Shown here: positions 53,229 to 62,382 of the stretch, piece by piece
Position numbering within the stretch: the first letter of the stretch is position 1
Layout: each line of letters begins with the position of its first letter
Origin: Nonlabens agnitus
GTDB lineage: Bacteria; Bacteroidota; Bacteroidia; Flavobacteriales; Flavobacteriaceae
Length of the DNA: 64,000 nt
NCBI RefSeq assembly: GCF_002994045.1
Contig: NZ_MQUC01000003.1
Coordinates: 2,022,501 to 2,086,500 of the forward strand
Direction: 5' to 3'
Program-made: the position numbers and the translations under genes
Notes under the pieces: model-generated
The model's database searches: none
What the model saw: the letters and a program-made list of their open reading frames with translations, nothing else
Told to the model about the DNA's origin: nothing

Positions 53229-54776
53229 CTAGTGTTTAAAGTGTCTTGTACCCGTAAAAACCATGGCAATTTGATTTTTATTGCAATAATCGATGGAAAG
53301 TTGATCCTTAATCGAGCCACCAGGTTGGATGACCGCCTTGATTCCCGCGTTATCAGCGATTTCTACACAATCTGGGAAAGGAAAAAACGCATCGCTCGCC
53401 ATGACCGCACCATCCAGATCAAATTTGAAGGATTGTGCCTTGTGAATAGCTTGGTTCAAGGCGTCAACACGTGAGGTTTGCCCAGTACCACTGGCGCAAA
53501 GTTGTTTTCCCTTGGCAAGCACGATGGTATTCGACTTGGTATGCTTGCAAATTTTAGAAGCAAAAAGAAGATCTTCAATCTCGCTATCTGTGGCAGTTCG
53601 CTCTGTGGCGTTCTTCAAATCCTGCTTTTCATCGGTTTTGAGGTTAGGATCTTGGACGAGGTAACCATTCAATGAAGCTCGCACTTCCAGCTTGTTGGTA
53701 TCTCGCTTTCGCGAAAGCGCACCTTCTCCAAGTTCCAGCATGATCCTATTCTTTTTACCCATCAAAATATCCAGTGCATTAGGGTCAAAAGATGGCGCGA
53801 TCACTACCTCGCAGAAGAGTTCGTGAATTTTCTCTGCTGTCGGGACATCAATTTCTGTATTGGATATCAAAATCCCTCCAAAGGCAGAAACTGGGTCACC
53901 TTCCAAAGCATCTACATAAGCCTGGTGGATCGTGTCGCGCTGCGCTACTCCACAGGCATTGTTATGTTTGAAAATGGCAAACGTAGGTTGATCATCCACA
54001 AACTCGCTCATCAGATTGACAGCGGCATCGACGTCCAGTAAGTTATTATAAGACAATTCTTTACCATGAAGCTTAGTAAACATCTCATCAAAATTCCCAT
54101 AGAACCAACCACGCTGGTGTGGATTCTCGCCATAGCGCAACGGCATCACATGCGGCTCGCTTACCTTAAGGGCCTTTTCTGCATCATCGCCAGCGAAATA
54201 ACTATAGATCGCACTGTCATAATGCGAGGAAATATTAAATGCCGTGGTTGCAAATTTCTTGCGTTGCTCAAGGCTTGTTTCACCGTTTCCAGCTTCTAGA
54301 ACTTCCAGCAACTCTTCATAGTCGTTCATAGTAGCCACACAAACGGTGTCTTTGTAGTTTTTGGCAGCGGCACGTATCAATGAGATACCACCTATATCAA
54401 TTTTCTCAATAATATCCTGCTCACTCGCGCCACTCGCTACCGTATCTTCAAACGGATAAAGATCCACGATTACGATATCGATTTGCGGTATATCGTAGTC
54501 CTCAATTTGGGATTGATCGCCATCATGGTCACGCCTATTCAAAATTCCACCAAAAACTTTAGGGTGCAAAGTCTTCACGCGACCACCTAAAATTGATGGA
54601 TAGCTCGTAACATCCTCGACTGGAGTCACAGGAACATTTAATTCCTTGATGAACTTTTCAGTACCACCAGTAGAATAAATAGTGATTCCCAATTCATTCA
54701 TTTTCTGGACGACTGGAGCGAGTCCGTCTTTATGAAAAACAGATATTAAGGCACTTTTTGCTTTGATTTGGCTCAT
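53229..54776 (-). CDS. purH: Bifunctional AICAR formyltransferase/IMP cyclohydrolase PurH
   Basis: A 515-residue enzyme catalysing the last two steps of IMP synthesis. The N-terminal MGS-like cyclohydrolase domain shows STGGTEKFIKE, HPKVFGGILNRR and DLYPFEDTVASG. The C-terminal transformylase has RYGENPHQRGWFY, FKHNNACGVAQ, DPVSAFGGIL and the final MASDAFFPFPDCVEIADNAGI with GTRHFKH. The palindrome at 53704-53719 is read as LSRKR. Upstream of the mre operon. Confidence 0.97.
   Translation of the reverse strand: MSQIKAKSALISVFHKDGLAPVVQKMNELGITIYSTGGTEKFIKELNVPVTPVEDVTSYPSILGGRVKTLHPKVFGGILNRRDHDGDQSQIEDYDIPQIDIVIVDLYPFEDTVASGASEQDIIEKIDIGGISLIRAAAKNYKDTVCVATMNDYEELLEVLEAGNGETSLEQRKKFATTAFNISSHYDSAIYSYFAGDDAEKALKVSEPHVMPLRYGENPHQRGWFYGNFDEMFTKLHGKELSYNNLLDVDAAVNLMSEFVDDQPTFAIFKHNNACGVAQRDTIHQAYVDALEGDPVSAFGGILISNTEIDVPTAEKIHELFCEVVIAPSFDPNALDILMGKKNRIMLELGEGALSRKRDTNKLEVRASLNGYLVQDPNLKTDEKQDLKNATERTATDSEIEDLLFASKICKHTKSNTIVLAKGKQLCASGTGQTSRVDALNQAIHKAQSFKFDLDGAVMASDAFFPFPDCVEIADNAGIKAVIQPGGSIKDQLSIDYCNKNQIAMVFTGTRHFKH
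53704..53719. repeat. 16-bp palindrome, copy 15 (in purH)
   Basis: Perfect CGCTTTCGCGAAAGCG, in frame, read as LSRKR. Confidence 0.95.
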
Positions 54777-54806
54777 GATTTTAGGCTAGCGTGTTAATGA
54801 AGCATA

Positions 54807-54840
54807 CAAAAATAAAGCAATGACATTCTATAAAAGTCAA
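54807..54840 (-). promoter_or_regulatory. Promoter of purH
   Basis: On the minus strand, TTG (54838-54840), a 23-bp spacer, then TATTTTTG (54807-54814). Both match the Bacteroidota consensus, though the spacer is at the long end. The purH ATG is 30 bases downstream. Confidence 0.55.
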
Positions 54841-54987
54841 ACTAGCGAATAAGCTTACATCTGTTTTGAACCGTTGGTTAACATTTATGCGATCCAGCTT
54901 GTATTGATCATCGATTTTTTCAAGACTTTTGTAACATATTACCAGTCACCTTGTCTAATCAACCGTAACCTGAATTAAACCGCGCGC

Positions 54988-56247
54988 ATGCTCATCTATC
55001 TTAGAGTTCTTAAAGAGAGTTTCTTTTTTGCACTCAATGCATTGCGCACCAACCTATTGCGAACCTTTTTATCATTGCTAGGCGTGACCATAGGGATCTT
55101 TGCGATCATAGGTGTACTGGCAGCGATCGATTCCCTAGAGAATGAGATTCAGGATGGTTTGAGCTCACTGGACATTTCAACAATTTATGTGTTGCGAATA
55201 TCCTTTGGCCCTACAGAGTTAGAGCCTTACCAATACCAAAAGTTCCCCAATGTTTCTTACGAGGAATACCTCATGCTCAAACGCAGCGTACCAGATCTAG
55301 CCGCCATAAGCTATACCTTCTTTACTTCTCCAGAAAACGTCAAGTTTGAAGATAATACCGTGACTGGCGTCAATATTCAACCGCATACAGCAGATTTCTA
55401 TGATCTGGAAAGTCTTAAACTGGTGGACGGTCGCTTTTTTAATGAATCAGAAGACTTGAGCGGTTCTCCAGTCGTCGTTTTAGGTTATGAAATAGCCCAA
55501 AATCTATTTGATAACCAAAATCCCATCGGGAAGCGCGTTAGGCTTTACGGTAATAAGTTTACCGTTATAGGTGTACTGGAAAAAGAAGGAGCATCTGGTG
55601 TGAGCATGGGACCAGGAAAAGACGAATCTGCCTACATTCCCGTGAACTTCATACGTCGTATCTACAGCGATAAAAACCAAAACACGACCACCGCCATGAT
55701 CATGAAGCCCAAACCAGGAACTGATCTTGATGAGTTCATGGCAACGGTAGAGCAACGTTTGCGTACTGCTAGAGGATTGAAAAGTGAAGACATCAACACC
55801 TTCTTTATCAATCCATTAAAGGGTTTTGCAGATTTTATTGATCAAGTCACTGGAGTCATGACCTTGATAGGTGTCATCATTTCTGGATTCTCGATGCTGG
55901 TAGGCGGATTTGGGATTGCCAACATCATGTTTGTGAGCGTCAAGGAACGTACTAACCTCATAGGAATTCAAAAATCCCTAGGTGCCAAAAGTCGCTTTAT
56001 ACTTTCACAATTTCTATTTGAATCTGTCATTCTTGCCGTTTTCGGTGGATTGTTTGGACTTTTATTTGTCTGGCTGGGTACTATTGTAGCAAACTCCATG
56101 TCCGAAAATTTTAAGTTTATTCTTTCTGCCTACAATGTTATTCTAGGTACTAGCATATCTGCTGGAGTCGGTTTGCTGGCTGGTATCATTCCTGCAATAT
56201 TAGCATCGCGCATGGATCCTGTAGAGGCTATCCGCACAGGAATGTAA
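54988..56247 (+). CDS. MacB-like ABC transporter permease (FtsX family)
   Basis: A 419-residue permease with a MacB-type periplasmic core domain. The N-terminal helix is in NALRTNLLRTFLSLLGVTIGIFAIIGVLAAIDSL. Three C-terminal helices contain VGGFGIANIMFVSVKERTNLIGIQKSLGAKSRFIL and SRMDPVEAIRTGM. Such permeases drive efflux or lipoprotein and peptide extrusion with a separate ATPase, not adjacent here. Divergent from purH. Confidence 0.9.
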   Translation: MLIYLRVLKESFFFALNALRTNLLRTFLSLLGVTIGIFAIIGVLAAIDSLENEIQDGLSSLDISTIYVLRISFGPTELEPYQYQKFPNVSYEEYLMLKRSVPDLAAISYTFFTSPENVKFEDNTVTGVNIQPHTADFYDLESLKLVDGRFFNESEDLSGSPVVVLGYEIAQNLFDNQNPIGKRVRLYGNKFTVIGVLEKEGASGVSMGPGKDESAYIPVNFIRRIYSDKNQNTTTAMIMKPKPGTDLDEFMATVEQRLRTARGLKSEDINTFFINPLKGFADFIDQVTGVMTLIGVIISGFSMLVGGFGIANIMFVSVKERTNLIGIQKSLGAKSRFILSQFLFESVILAVFGGLFGLLFVWLGTIVANSMSENFKFILSAYNVILGTSISAGVGLLAGIIPAILASRMDPVEAIRTGM

Positions 56248-56293
56248 GAAACGGAATCGCGCTCAACTGCATCCATTCTTTCCTCCTAACTAC

Positions 56294-56301
56294 TATATTT
56301 G
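56294..56301 (+). promoter_or_regulatory. -7 box TATATTTG for mvaD
   Basis: Perfect TAnnTTTG, 17 bases before the TTG start of mvaD. It suggests mvaD has its own promoter separate from the upstream permease. Confidence 0.55.
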
Positions 56302-56318
56302 CAGCAAACCCAACTCTC

Positions 56319-57377
56319 TTGGAAGAACAGTTTCAACTAACCGCAACACCTCAGCCCAAATCACAACTTAGTGCTTCCTGGCAAGCACCATCCAACATTG
56401 CGTTAGTCAAGTATTGGGGCAAGCATGGCATGCAGTTGCCTGCAAATCCGTCGATTAGTTTTACACTCAATGATTGCCGTACGATCACTACCATGACCGC
56501 TACTCAATCTGAAAAACACGGTTTTGAAGTCTTGTTAGACGGCACATCAAAGCCTTCTTTTGCGCCAAAAATCGAAGCTTATTTCGAGCGTATTGAGGCC
56601 TACTCGCCATGGATCAAAAACTATCATTTCAAGATAGAGACCAGCAACACGTTCCCGCACAGCAGCGGTATCGCTAGTAGTGCGAGCAGTATGGCTGCGA
56701 TGTCGTCGTGTATTGTTGCCATGGAAAGTGACTTAACCGGTACAGCCATTGACAAGAAGAAAGCCAGTTTTTTGGCACGTTTGGGCTCTGGAAGCGCTTG
56801 TAGAAGTCTTGAAGGTAAACTGGTCGTTTGGGGTAATCATGAAGATACCGCAGGCAGTTCAGATCTATACGGTATTGACGTGAGCGAGAAGCTTCATCCT
56901 ATTTTTCAGGATTTTCAAGACACCATCTTGTTAGTGGACAAAGGCGAGAAAACAGTAAGTTCTACAGTAGGTCATGAGCTTATGAACGGGCACGCTTTCG
57001 CGAAAGCGAGATTCCAACAAGCCCATTCCAACTTATCAAAAATCAAGGAGTATTTATTCAACGGCGACCTGGAAGGATTCATTAAAATCACCGAAAGTGA
57101 AGCACTCACACTGCACTCCATGATGATGACGTCTCATCCCTATTTTATCCTCATGAAGCCCAACACGCTGTCGATCATCGAGGAGATCTGGAAATTTAGA
57201 TCCAGTACAAATACTTCCGTGTGTTTCACGCTGGACGCTGGTGCAAACGTACACATGCTGTATCCTGCGGCGCATAAGCAAGCTGTTGAAGAATTGATTA
57301 AGAGTAAATTAGCGCAGTATTGTCAAAATGAACATTATATTTGTGATTATATAGGCAACGGCGCCAGCGCTGTTTAG
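56319..57377 (+). CDS. mvaD: Diphosphomevalonate decarboxylase
   Basis: A 352-residue GHMP enzyme starting with TTG at 56319. Motifs are SWQAPSNIALVKYWGKHG (N-terminal), PHSSGIASSASSMAAMS (ATP loop), LGSGSACRSLEG and DAGANVHMLYP with the catalytic Asp. It converts diphosphomevalonate to isopentenyl diphosphate with loss of CO2. Mevalonate kinase follows after 10 bp. The palindrome at 56993-57008 is read as AFAKA. Confidence 0.95.
   Translation: MEEQFQLTATPQPKSQLSASWQAPSNIALVKYWGKHGMQLPANPSISFTLNDCRTITTMTATQSEKHGFEVLLDGTSKPSFAPKIEAYFERIEAYSPWIKNYHFKIETSNTFPHSSGIASSASSMAAMSSCIVAMESDLTGTAIDKKKASFLARLGSGSACRSLEGKLVVWGNHEDTAGSSDLYGIDVSEKLHPIFQDFQDTILLVDKGEKTVSSTVGHELMNGHAFAKARFQQAHSNLSKIKEYLFNGDLEGFIKITESEALTLHSMMMTSHPYFILMKPNTLSIIEEIWKFRSSTNTSVCFTLDAGANVHMLYPAAHKQAVEELIKSKLAQYCQNEHYICDYIGNGASAV
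56993..57008. repeat. 16-bp palindrome, copy 16 (in mvaD)
   Basis: Perfect CGCTTTCGCGAAAGCG, in frame, read as AFAKA. Confidence 0.95.
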
Positions 57378-57387
57378 ACCATATTTT

Positions 57388-58326
57388 ATGAAAGGACCAT
57401 TATTCTATTCAAAGATTCTTCTTTTTGGCGAGTACGGCATCATCAAGGATTCCAAAGGACTTTCCATTCCCTACAATTTTTACAAAGGAGCGCTTAAAAT
57501 CGCCGAAACACCGGACGAAAAGGCTCTAGCATCCAACGCTAGCCTTGCCAGACTTGCAGACCATATTGAACAACTGGTAGAGAACGACATGGACTTTCCA
57601 GCGTTTGATATCAAGTCCATGAGAGCAGATGTGGATGCAGGTATGTACTTTGACAGTAGCATACCACAAGGTTATGGTGTAGGAAGTAGTGGTGCTCTTG
57701 TAGCGTCTATTTATGACAAGTATGCGATCAATAAAATCACGGTTTTAGAAAACCTAACGCGTGAAAAATTATTGATCCTGAAAGATATTTTTGGCAAGAT
57801 TGAGAGTTTTTTCCACGGGAAAAGTTCTGGCTTGGATCCATTAAACAGTTATTTGAGCCTTCCTATTCTTATAAATAGTAAGGAAGATATTGAACCTGCT
57901 GGCATACCATCGCAACTTGCTACCGGTAATGGAGCGGTCTTCTTATTGGACTCTGGAGTTGTGGGAGAAACGGCGCCTATGGTCAACATTTTTATGGAAA
58001 ACATGAAGAAAGAAGGTTTCCGTAAGATGTTAAAGGAGCAATTTGTAAAATACACCGATTCTTGTGTGGAGGATTTCTTGAGTGGCGATGTGAAAGGACT
58101 TTTTGGCAATGTCAAAAAACTTTCTGGAACCGTACTGGACAATTTCAAGCCTATGATTCCTGCACAATTCCACGAGCTATGGAAAAAAGGATTAGACACT
58201 GGTGATTACTATTTAAAACTATGTGGATCTGGTGGTGGTGGTTACATCCTCGGTTTTACTGAAGATTTGCCCAAAGCACAAAAAGCATTAAAGGATTATA
58301 AACTGGAAGTAGTTTATAATTTCTAA
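57388..58326 (+). CDS. mvk: Mevalonate kinase
   Basis: A 312-residue GHMP kinase: SKILLFGEYGIIKDSKGLSIPY at the N terminus, IPQGYGVGSSGALVASIYDKY as the ATP motif, GKSSGLDPLNSYLSLP with the catalytic Asp, and KLCGSGGGGYILGF as motif 3. It phosphorylates mevalonate. Ten bp separate it from mvaD; a terminator follows. Confidence 0.92.
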   Translation: MKGPLFYSKILLFGEYGIIKDSKGLSIPYNFYKGALKIAETPDEKALASNASLARLADHIEQLVENDMDFPAFDIKSMRADVDAGMYFDSSIPQGYGVGSSGALVASIYDKYAINKITVLENLTREKLLILKDIFGKIESFFHGKSSGLDPLNSYLSLPILINSKEDIEPAGIPSQLATGNGAVFLLDSGVVGETAPMVNIFMENMKKEGFRKMLKEQFVKYTDSCVEDFLSGDVKGLFGNVKKLSGTVLDNFKPMIPAQFHELWKKGLDTGDYYLKLCGSGGGGYILGFTEDLPKAQKALKDYKLEVVYNF

Positions 58327-58349
58327 AATCAGCAACATTGATATAATCT

Positions 58350-58382
58350 AACTCCGATTCTTTTAAGACTCGGAGTTTTTTT
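58350..58382 (+). terminator. Terminator after mevalonate kinase
   Basis: Stem AACTCCGA / TCGGAGTT, extendable inward with one mismatch, followed by a run of T. It lies 23 bp past the stop. Confidence 0.85.
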
Positions 58383-58426
58383 GCTACAGAGTTCCATATA
58401 ACTAAACAATCCATTTTTTGCGAATG

Positions 58427-59059
58427 TTACTTCCAGAACTTCCACCAAGGTTTGTTTTGAATTGTTCTCTCTTGAATCTCAAGTTGATTTTTCATTTCCA
58501 AATCTCCATTTAGTTTCAAAAATTCGCGGAAACTTCCACCGGTCAATTTCCTATTGGTCACATTTAAAGAAAACTTCTCCCATTGCCTATTCGGATTGGT
58601 CGGGTCAAACGATAACCCACTTAAAACTTCATTTTGAAAAAGTAAATCCTTGAAACCGTCCCATGAAATTCGTTCACTTTTCCAAATCTCTCCGCTTTTA
58701 TTGTCCAAAATTTGAACTGCTGTAGAGTCAACGCAAATCAAACTGCCGTTTTCGGTTTGAAACACATCAGTTATATCTAGACCAAAGGTTAGAAGAGGTT
58801 TTGAAAATTCTGGATTCATGACATAACCTAAGCCACCAGAAAGTACTACAACTATGTTCTTTTCAGGGAAATCATAAACCTCATTTAGATTACTCCAACC
58901 TGGTTGAAAATTTGCTACCCAATCTGTCCCATCTTTTTTATAGAACCTAACTACAAAACCTTCTTGATAGAAAGGTTCTCCATTTTGTGTTACCGGAATA
59001 TACATTGGTCCGTATGCAGGAAGTGATTGTAATATTTCATAACTGATCTTCACATTCAA
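58427..59059 (-). CDS. Hypothetical protein
   Basis: A 210-residue soluble protein with no signal peptide and no family I recognise. It has many aromatic residues and beta-prone segments (NIVVVLSGGLGYVMNPEF, LICVDSTAVQILDNKSGEIWK) that could be propeller-like blades, and a distinctive C terminus KPWWKFWK. It is the only minus-strand gene between mevalonate kinase and UbiA, and appears AT-rich. It looks like an accessory insertion in an otherwise conserved isoprenoid neighbourhood. Confidence 0.6.
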   Translation of the reverse strand: MNVKISYEILQSLPAYGPMYIPVTQNGEPFYQEGFVVRFYKKDGTDWVANFQPGWSNLNEVYDFPEKNIVVVLSGGLGYVMNPEFSKPLLTFGLDITDVFQTENGSLICVDSTAVQILDNKSGEIWKSERISWDGFKDLLFQNEVLSGLSFDPTNPNRQWEKFSLNVTNRKLTGGSFREFLKLNGDLEMKNQLEIQERTIQNKPWWKFWK

Positions 59060-59241
59060 TTTTCAGAATCTTTAAAATTTACAGTCAATTTATATCATAA
59101 ATATTTAATTCAGATCATTAAGAACTTGCTATTCTTATATGAGGAACAACTTTGACAGTATTATTTGAGTATCTCATATATTGCTGAAAAATCAGCTCTC
59201 AATTCAATTTACCTCTATCTTGAAATACCTAACTTTGATTC

Positions 59242-60180
59242 ATGCCAGCAACACAAACGATGACTAAAAACAGATCCAGCACGCGGATTCTTACCGTCAA
59301 GGTATTGAGCTTGTTTTCTAGCGTTCGCTTGTATAACATAGGTCTGATAGCTATCGCGCAGCTGTTTGCCACTATTTTCATCATCGCGCCAGATACACCA
59401 GTATTAGAAATTTTAAGCGACTACAGGTTGTGGCTCATCATAATCGCATCTGCTGCCGCGATCGCTGGTGGTTATATCATCAATAACTTTTACGACCGAG
59501 AGAAGGACTTGATCAATAGGCCTCAAAAAACGCTTTTGGAAAATCAGGTAAAACAGTCCACTTTATGGACCGTTTACTTCACACTCAATGGCGCGGCGTT
59601 TGTGATGGGAATGATCGTTTCCTGGCGCGCCGGGCTTTTTTATGCGCTCTATATTACTGCCATGTGGTTGTATTCACACAAGATCAAGAAAGTACTTTTT
59701 GTAGGGAACTTGATGGCCGCAGCACTGGCTGTGAGTCCGTTTTTTGTATTGTTCATGTACTATAAAAATTTCTATCCAGTCATTTTGGTTCATGGGTTGT
59801 TTCTCTTTCTCATCATAGGTATGCGCGAATTGATCAAGGATCTGGAAAACCTGCGCGGCGATCTGGCCCAAAATTACCAGACTTTGCCTGTGGTACTGGG
59901 CGAGCGTGCCTCAAAGAAGTTCTACACGGTGCTCACCGTCATTACCATTGTTCCCATAGCGGCGCTCATATTGAGATTTGAAACCGGTTACATGAATTAT
60001 TATTTTGCGTTTATTACGGGTGCTTTGCTCGTTTGTTTACCGCTATTATGGTCCTCACGACGCAAGCGCGAGTATTTACTTATTCATTTCATTCTCAAAG
60101 TGATTATTGTAGCTGGCGTCTTTTCCATTTTACTGATTGATTTACCAGCCATTGTCAATAGAATACAAACCTTTTTATGA
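59242..60180 (+). CDS. UbiA family prenyltransferase
   Basis: A 312-residue membrane protein with about eight to nine helices. The first Asp-rich motif is NNFYDREKDLINRPQKT; the second, weaker, is DLENLRGDLAQNYQTLP. UbiA enzymes attach prenyl chains to acceptors. In flavobacteria such genes are often labelled geranylgeranylglycerol-phosphate geranylgeranyltransferase, but the acceptor is not shown by sequence. The nearby mevalonate genes supply its prenyl donors. Start at ATG 59242 or ATG 59260. Overlaps the nitrilase gene by 4 bp. Confidence 0.85.
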   Translation: MPATQTMTKNRSSTRILTVKVLSLFSSVRLYNIGLIAIAQLFATIFIIAPDTPVLEILSDYRLWLIIIASAAAIAGGYIINNFYDREKDLINRPQKTLLENQVKQSTLWTVYFTLNGAAFVMGMIVSWRAGLFYALYITAMWLYSHKIKKVLFVGNLMAAALAVSPFFVLFMYYKNFYPVILVHGLFLFLIIGMRELIKDLENLRGDLAQNYQTLPVVLGERASKKFYTVLTVITIVPIAALILRFETGYMNYYFAFITGALLVCLPLLWSSRRKREYLLIHFILKVIIVAGVFSILLIDLPAIVNRIQTFL

Positions 60181-61130
60181 ATCTTTCTACCATCAAAGTA
60201 GCTCTCGCACAAATAGCTCCGGTCTGGCTGGATCATGCTGCCACACTGCACAAAGTTTTGGAAACCCTAAAGGAAGCCAAAACAAATGGTGCTGAGCTGG
60301 TGGTTTTCGGTGAGGCACTATTGCCGGGTTATCCGTTCTGGCTGGCCTTAACAGATGGCGCTGCCTGGAACAAAAGCGTGGTGAAGGAACTGCACAGACA
60401 TTATGCGCTCAATGCGGTGGACATCGACCGTGGAGATTTGGAGGATGTTTGCGCTTTCGCGAAAGCGAACCGAATAGCAATCTATCTAGGAATCATTGAA
60501 CGTCCTAGCGATCGCGGCGGTCATTCCCTGTACGCGAGCCTGGTTTACATTGACCAAAACGGCGTAATCCAAAGCGTACATCGCAAACTACAGCCCACCT
60601 ATGACGAGCGACTTACCTGGTCGCCTGGTGATGGTAATGGACTGGTAACACACAAACTCGAGGACTTTACGGTAAGTGGCCTGAACTGCTGGGAAAACTG
60701 GATGCCTTTACCTCGAGCTGCCATGTATGCGCAAGGTACCAATCTGCATGTGGCAGCCTGGCCTGGCAGCGATCACAACACAAAGGACATCACGAGATTT
60801 ATCGCACGAGAAGGAAGAACGTATGTGTTGTCGGTTTCCTGCATGATGTTCAAAGAAGATTTTCCTGCTGGCACTCCGCATCTGGAAGAAATTCTGGCAA
60901 ATGCACCAGCCGTACTGGCTAATGGTGGCAGTTGCATCGCAGGTCCAGATGGCGAATGGATCATCGAGCCGCAAATAGGCAAGGAAGAAGTACTTTATGC
61001 CACGCTAGATCTAAATCGGGTGTTTGAAGAACGACAGAGTTTTGACGCTGCCGGCCATTATTCCAGACCTGATGTCACACAGTTAAACGTCAATAGAGAG
61101 CGACAAACAACGGTGAAGTTTAAGGATTGA
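60177..61130 (+). CDS. Nitrilase family carbon-nitrogen hydrolase
   Basis: A 317-residue cytoplasmic enzyme. The Glu-Lys-Cys triad is Glu46 (FGEALLP), Lys137 (HRKLQPTY) and Cys171 in GLNCWENWMPLPR. The Cys-Trp-Glu-Asn sequence is the signature of true nitrilases (branch 1) rather than amidases. It would hydrolyse a nitrile to acid and ammonia; substrate unknown. Translational overlap with UbiA (ATGA) links expression. The palindrome at 60452-60467 is read as AFAKA. Confidence 0.9.
   Translation: MNLSTIKVALAQIAPVWLDHAATLHKVLETLKEAKTNGAELVVFGEALLPGYPFWLALTDGAAWNKSVVKELHRHYALNAVDIDRGDLEDVCAFAKANRIAIYLGIIERPSDRGGHSLYASLVYIDQNGVIQSVHRKLQPTYDERLTWSPGDGNGLVTHKLEDFTVSGLNCWENWMPLPRAAMYAQGTNLHVAAWPGSDHNTKDITRFIAREGRTYVLSVSCMMFKEDFPAGTPHLEEILANAPAVLANGGSCIAGPDGEWIIEPQIGKEEVLYATLDLNRVFEERQSFDAAGHYSRPDVTQLNVNRERQTTVKFKD
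60452..60467. repeat. 16-bp palindrome, copy 17 (in nitrilase gene)
   Basis: Perfect CGCTTTCGCGAAAGCG, in frame at residues 93-97, read as AFAKA. Confidence 0.95.
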
Positions 61131-61278
61131 TATCCTGATGCGTTGATATAGTGATCGAAATAGTTGCGTTTTGAAGTTCTAAAATGGAAGTACGAAAGGA
61201 ATCACAAGGACATCTCCTACTATTCTCTCCACTTTCCTTCTATTTATTTTAGGATCAGCATATTCATTTAAAATTTCT

Positions 61279-61312
61279 TTTGAACCTTGCATTTATCAAA
61301 AAGTTATCTTTG
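61279..61312 (+). promoter_or_regulatory. Promoter of the RsuA/RluB-like gene
   Basis: TTTG at 61279-61282, a 22-bp spacer, and TATCTTTG at 61305-61312. The ATG lies at 61328. This argues that the in-frame TTG at 61280 is not the start. Confidence 0.6.
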
Positions 61313-61327
61313 CAAAAAATTACAGTG

Positions 61328-62308
61328 ATGAGCAGAGGCAATGAAGGATCTAGTGGTAAAGGCAGTGGCCGTCAAGGCGGCAAGTCTGGATCCAGTAGTA
61401 AAGGCGGAAACAGAAGAAATGCTGGTTCTCAGGACCATAAAAGCAACACCTCAGGTCGTGGTGGAGCATCCACAAAAAATACACGCGGTGGTAAAAACCA
61501 GGTGATAGGTACTTCCAGATCTGGAAATCCAGTAACCAAAAAGGAATACATCAATCGCAAGAAGAAAGAGAACTCTACCAGCAAAAAGAGCTCAGCAACT
61601 GGAATAAGATTGAATAAATATATAGCGAACAGTGGTCTTTGCAGCCGTCGCGATGCTGATATCTACATCGCTGCAGGAAGCGTAACCGTAAACGACAAGC
61701 CGGTAACCGAAATGGGTTTCCGAGTGCAGCCATCTGACGAGGTGAAATTTGACGGCCGTTCTATAGAGCCTAAAAGAAAAGAATACTTCCTACTCAATAA
61801 ACCTAAAGGCTTTATCACACCTAGAACCGGAGAAAAGCAAAGCAAAACCGTGATGGATTTGATGGCAACGGCCTCATCCAGCAGGTTGCACTATATAGGA
61901 CGACTAGGCAGAAAATCATTAGGACTCATGATATTTACCAACGATCTAGAGATCGCAAATATCATGAACAATCCTAAAAAGCGCTTGCGCAAAATTTATC
62001 ATGTCGCTCTGGACCGCAGCTTCAAGCATGAAGACCTCATGAAAATACGCAACGGTGTCACCATCGAGGGCGAAGAAATTAAAGTCGAGGACATAAATTA
62101 TGTGGAAGGCGGCAAGAACAACGAGATAGGTATCGAGGTGCACAGCGGCAAGGACAACATCGTACAACGTATCTTTGACAGTGTAGGCTATGAAGTGGTG
62201 ACTCTGGATCGTGTCGTTATAGGTGGCCTGACTAAAAAAGACTTGCCTCGTGGTCACTATAGATTACTAAGCAAACAAGAGATTATCAACCTTAAAATGC
62301 TCGCATAA
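61328..62308 (+). CDS. RsuA/RluB-type pseudouridine synthase lacking the catalytic Asp
   Basis: From ATG 61328, 326 residues. A Gly/Ser/Arg/Lys-rich tail of about 90 residues (SGKGSGRQGGKSGSSSKGG) precedes an S4 RNA-binding domain (IRLNKYIANSGLCSRRDADIYI). A pseudouridine synthase domain follows (LLNKPKGFITPRTG, NDLEIANIMNNPKKRLRKIYHV). The family's active-site motif is GRLDxxTxGLL; here it reads GRLGRKSLGLMIFTND, with Gly194 (codon GGC, 61907-61909) in place of the catalytic Asp. Other motifs look intact, so it may bind rRNA without modifying it, or have lost activity. Confidence 0.88.
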   Translation: MSRGNEGSSGKGSGRQGGKSGSSSKGGNRRNAGSQDHKSNTSGRGGASTKNTRGGKNQVIGTSRSGNPVTKKEYINRKKKENSTSKKSSATGIRLNKYIANSGLCSRRDADIYIAAGSVTVNDKPVTEMGFRVQPSDEVKFDGRSIEPKRKEYFLLNKPKGFITPRTGEKQSKTVMDLMATASSSRLHYIGRLGRKSLGLMIFTNDLEIANIMNNPKKRLRKIYHVALDRSFKHEDLMKIRNGVTIEGEEIKVEDINYVEGGKNNEIGIEVHSGKDNIVQRIFDSVGYEVVTLDRVVIGGLTKKDLPRGHYRLLSKQEIINLKMLA

Positions 62309-62382
62309 TTTAATATTTGTATAACATAGAAGTTGCGAGCAAATAAGATATTAGCCTTTTAAATTACATTTAAAACAACCTA

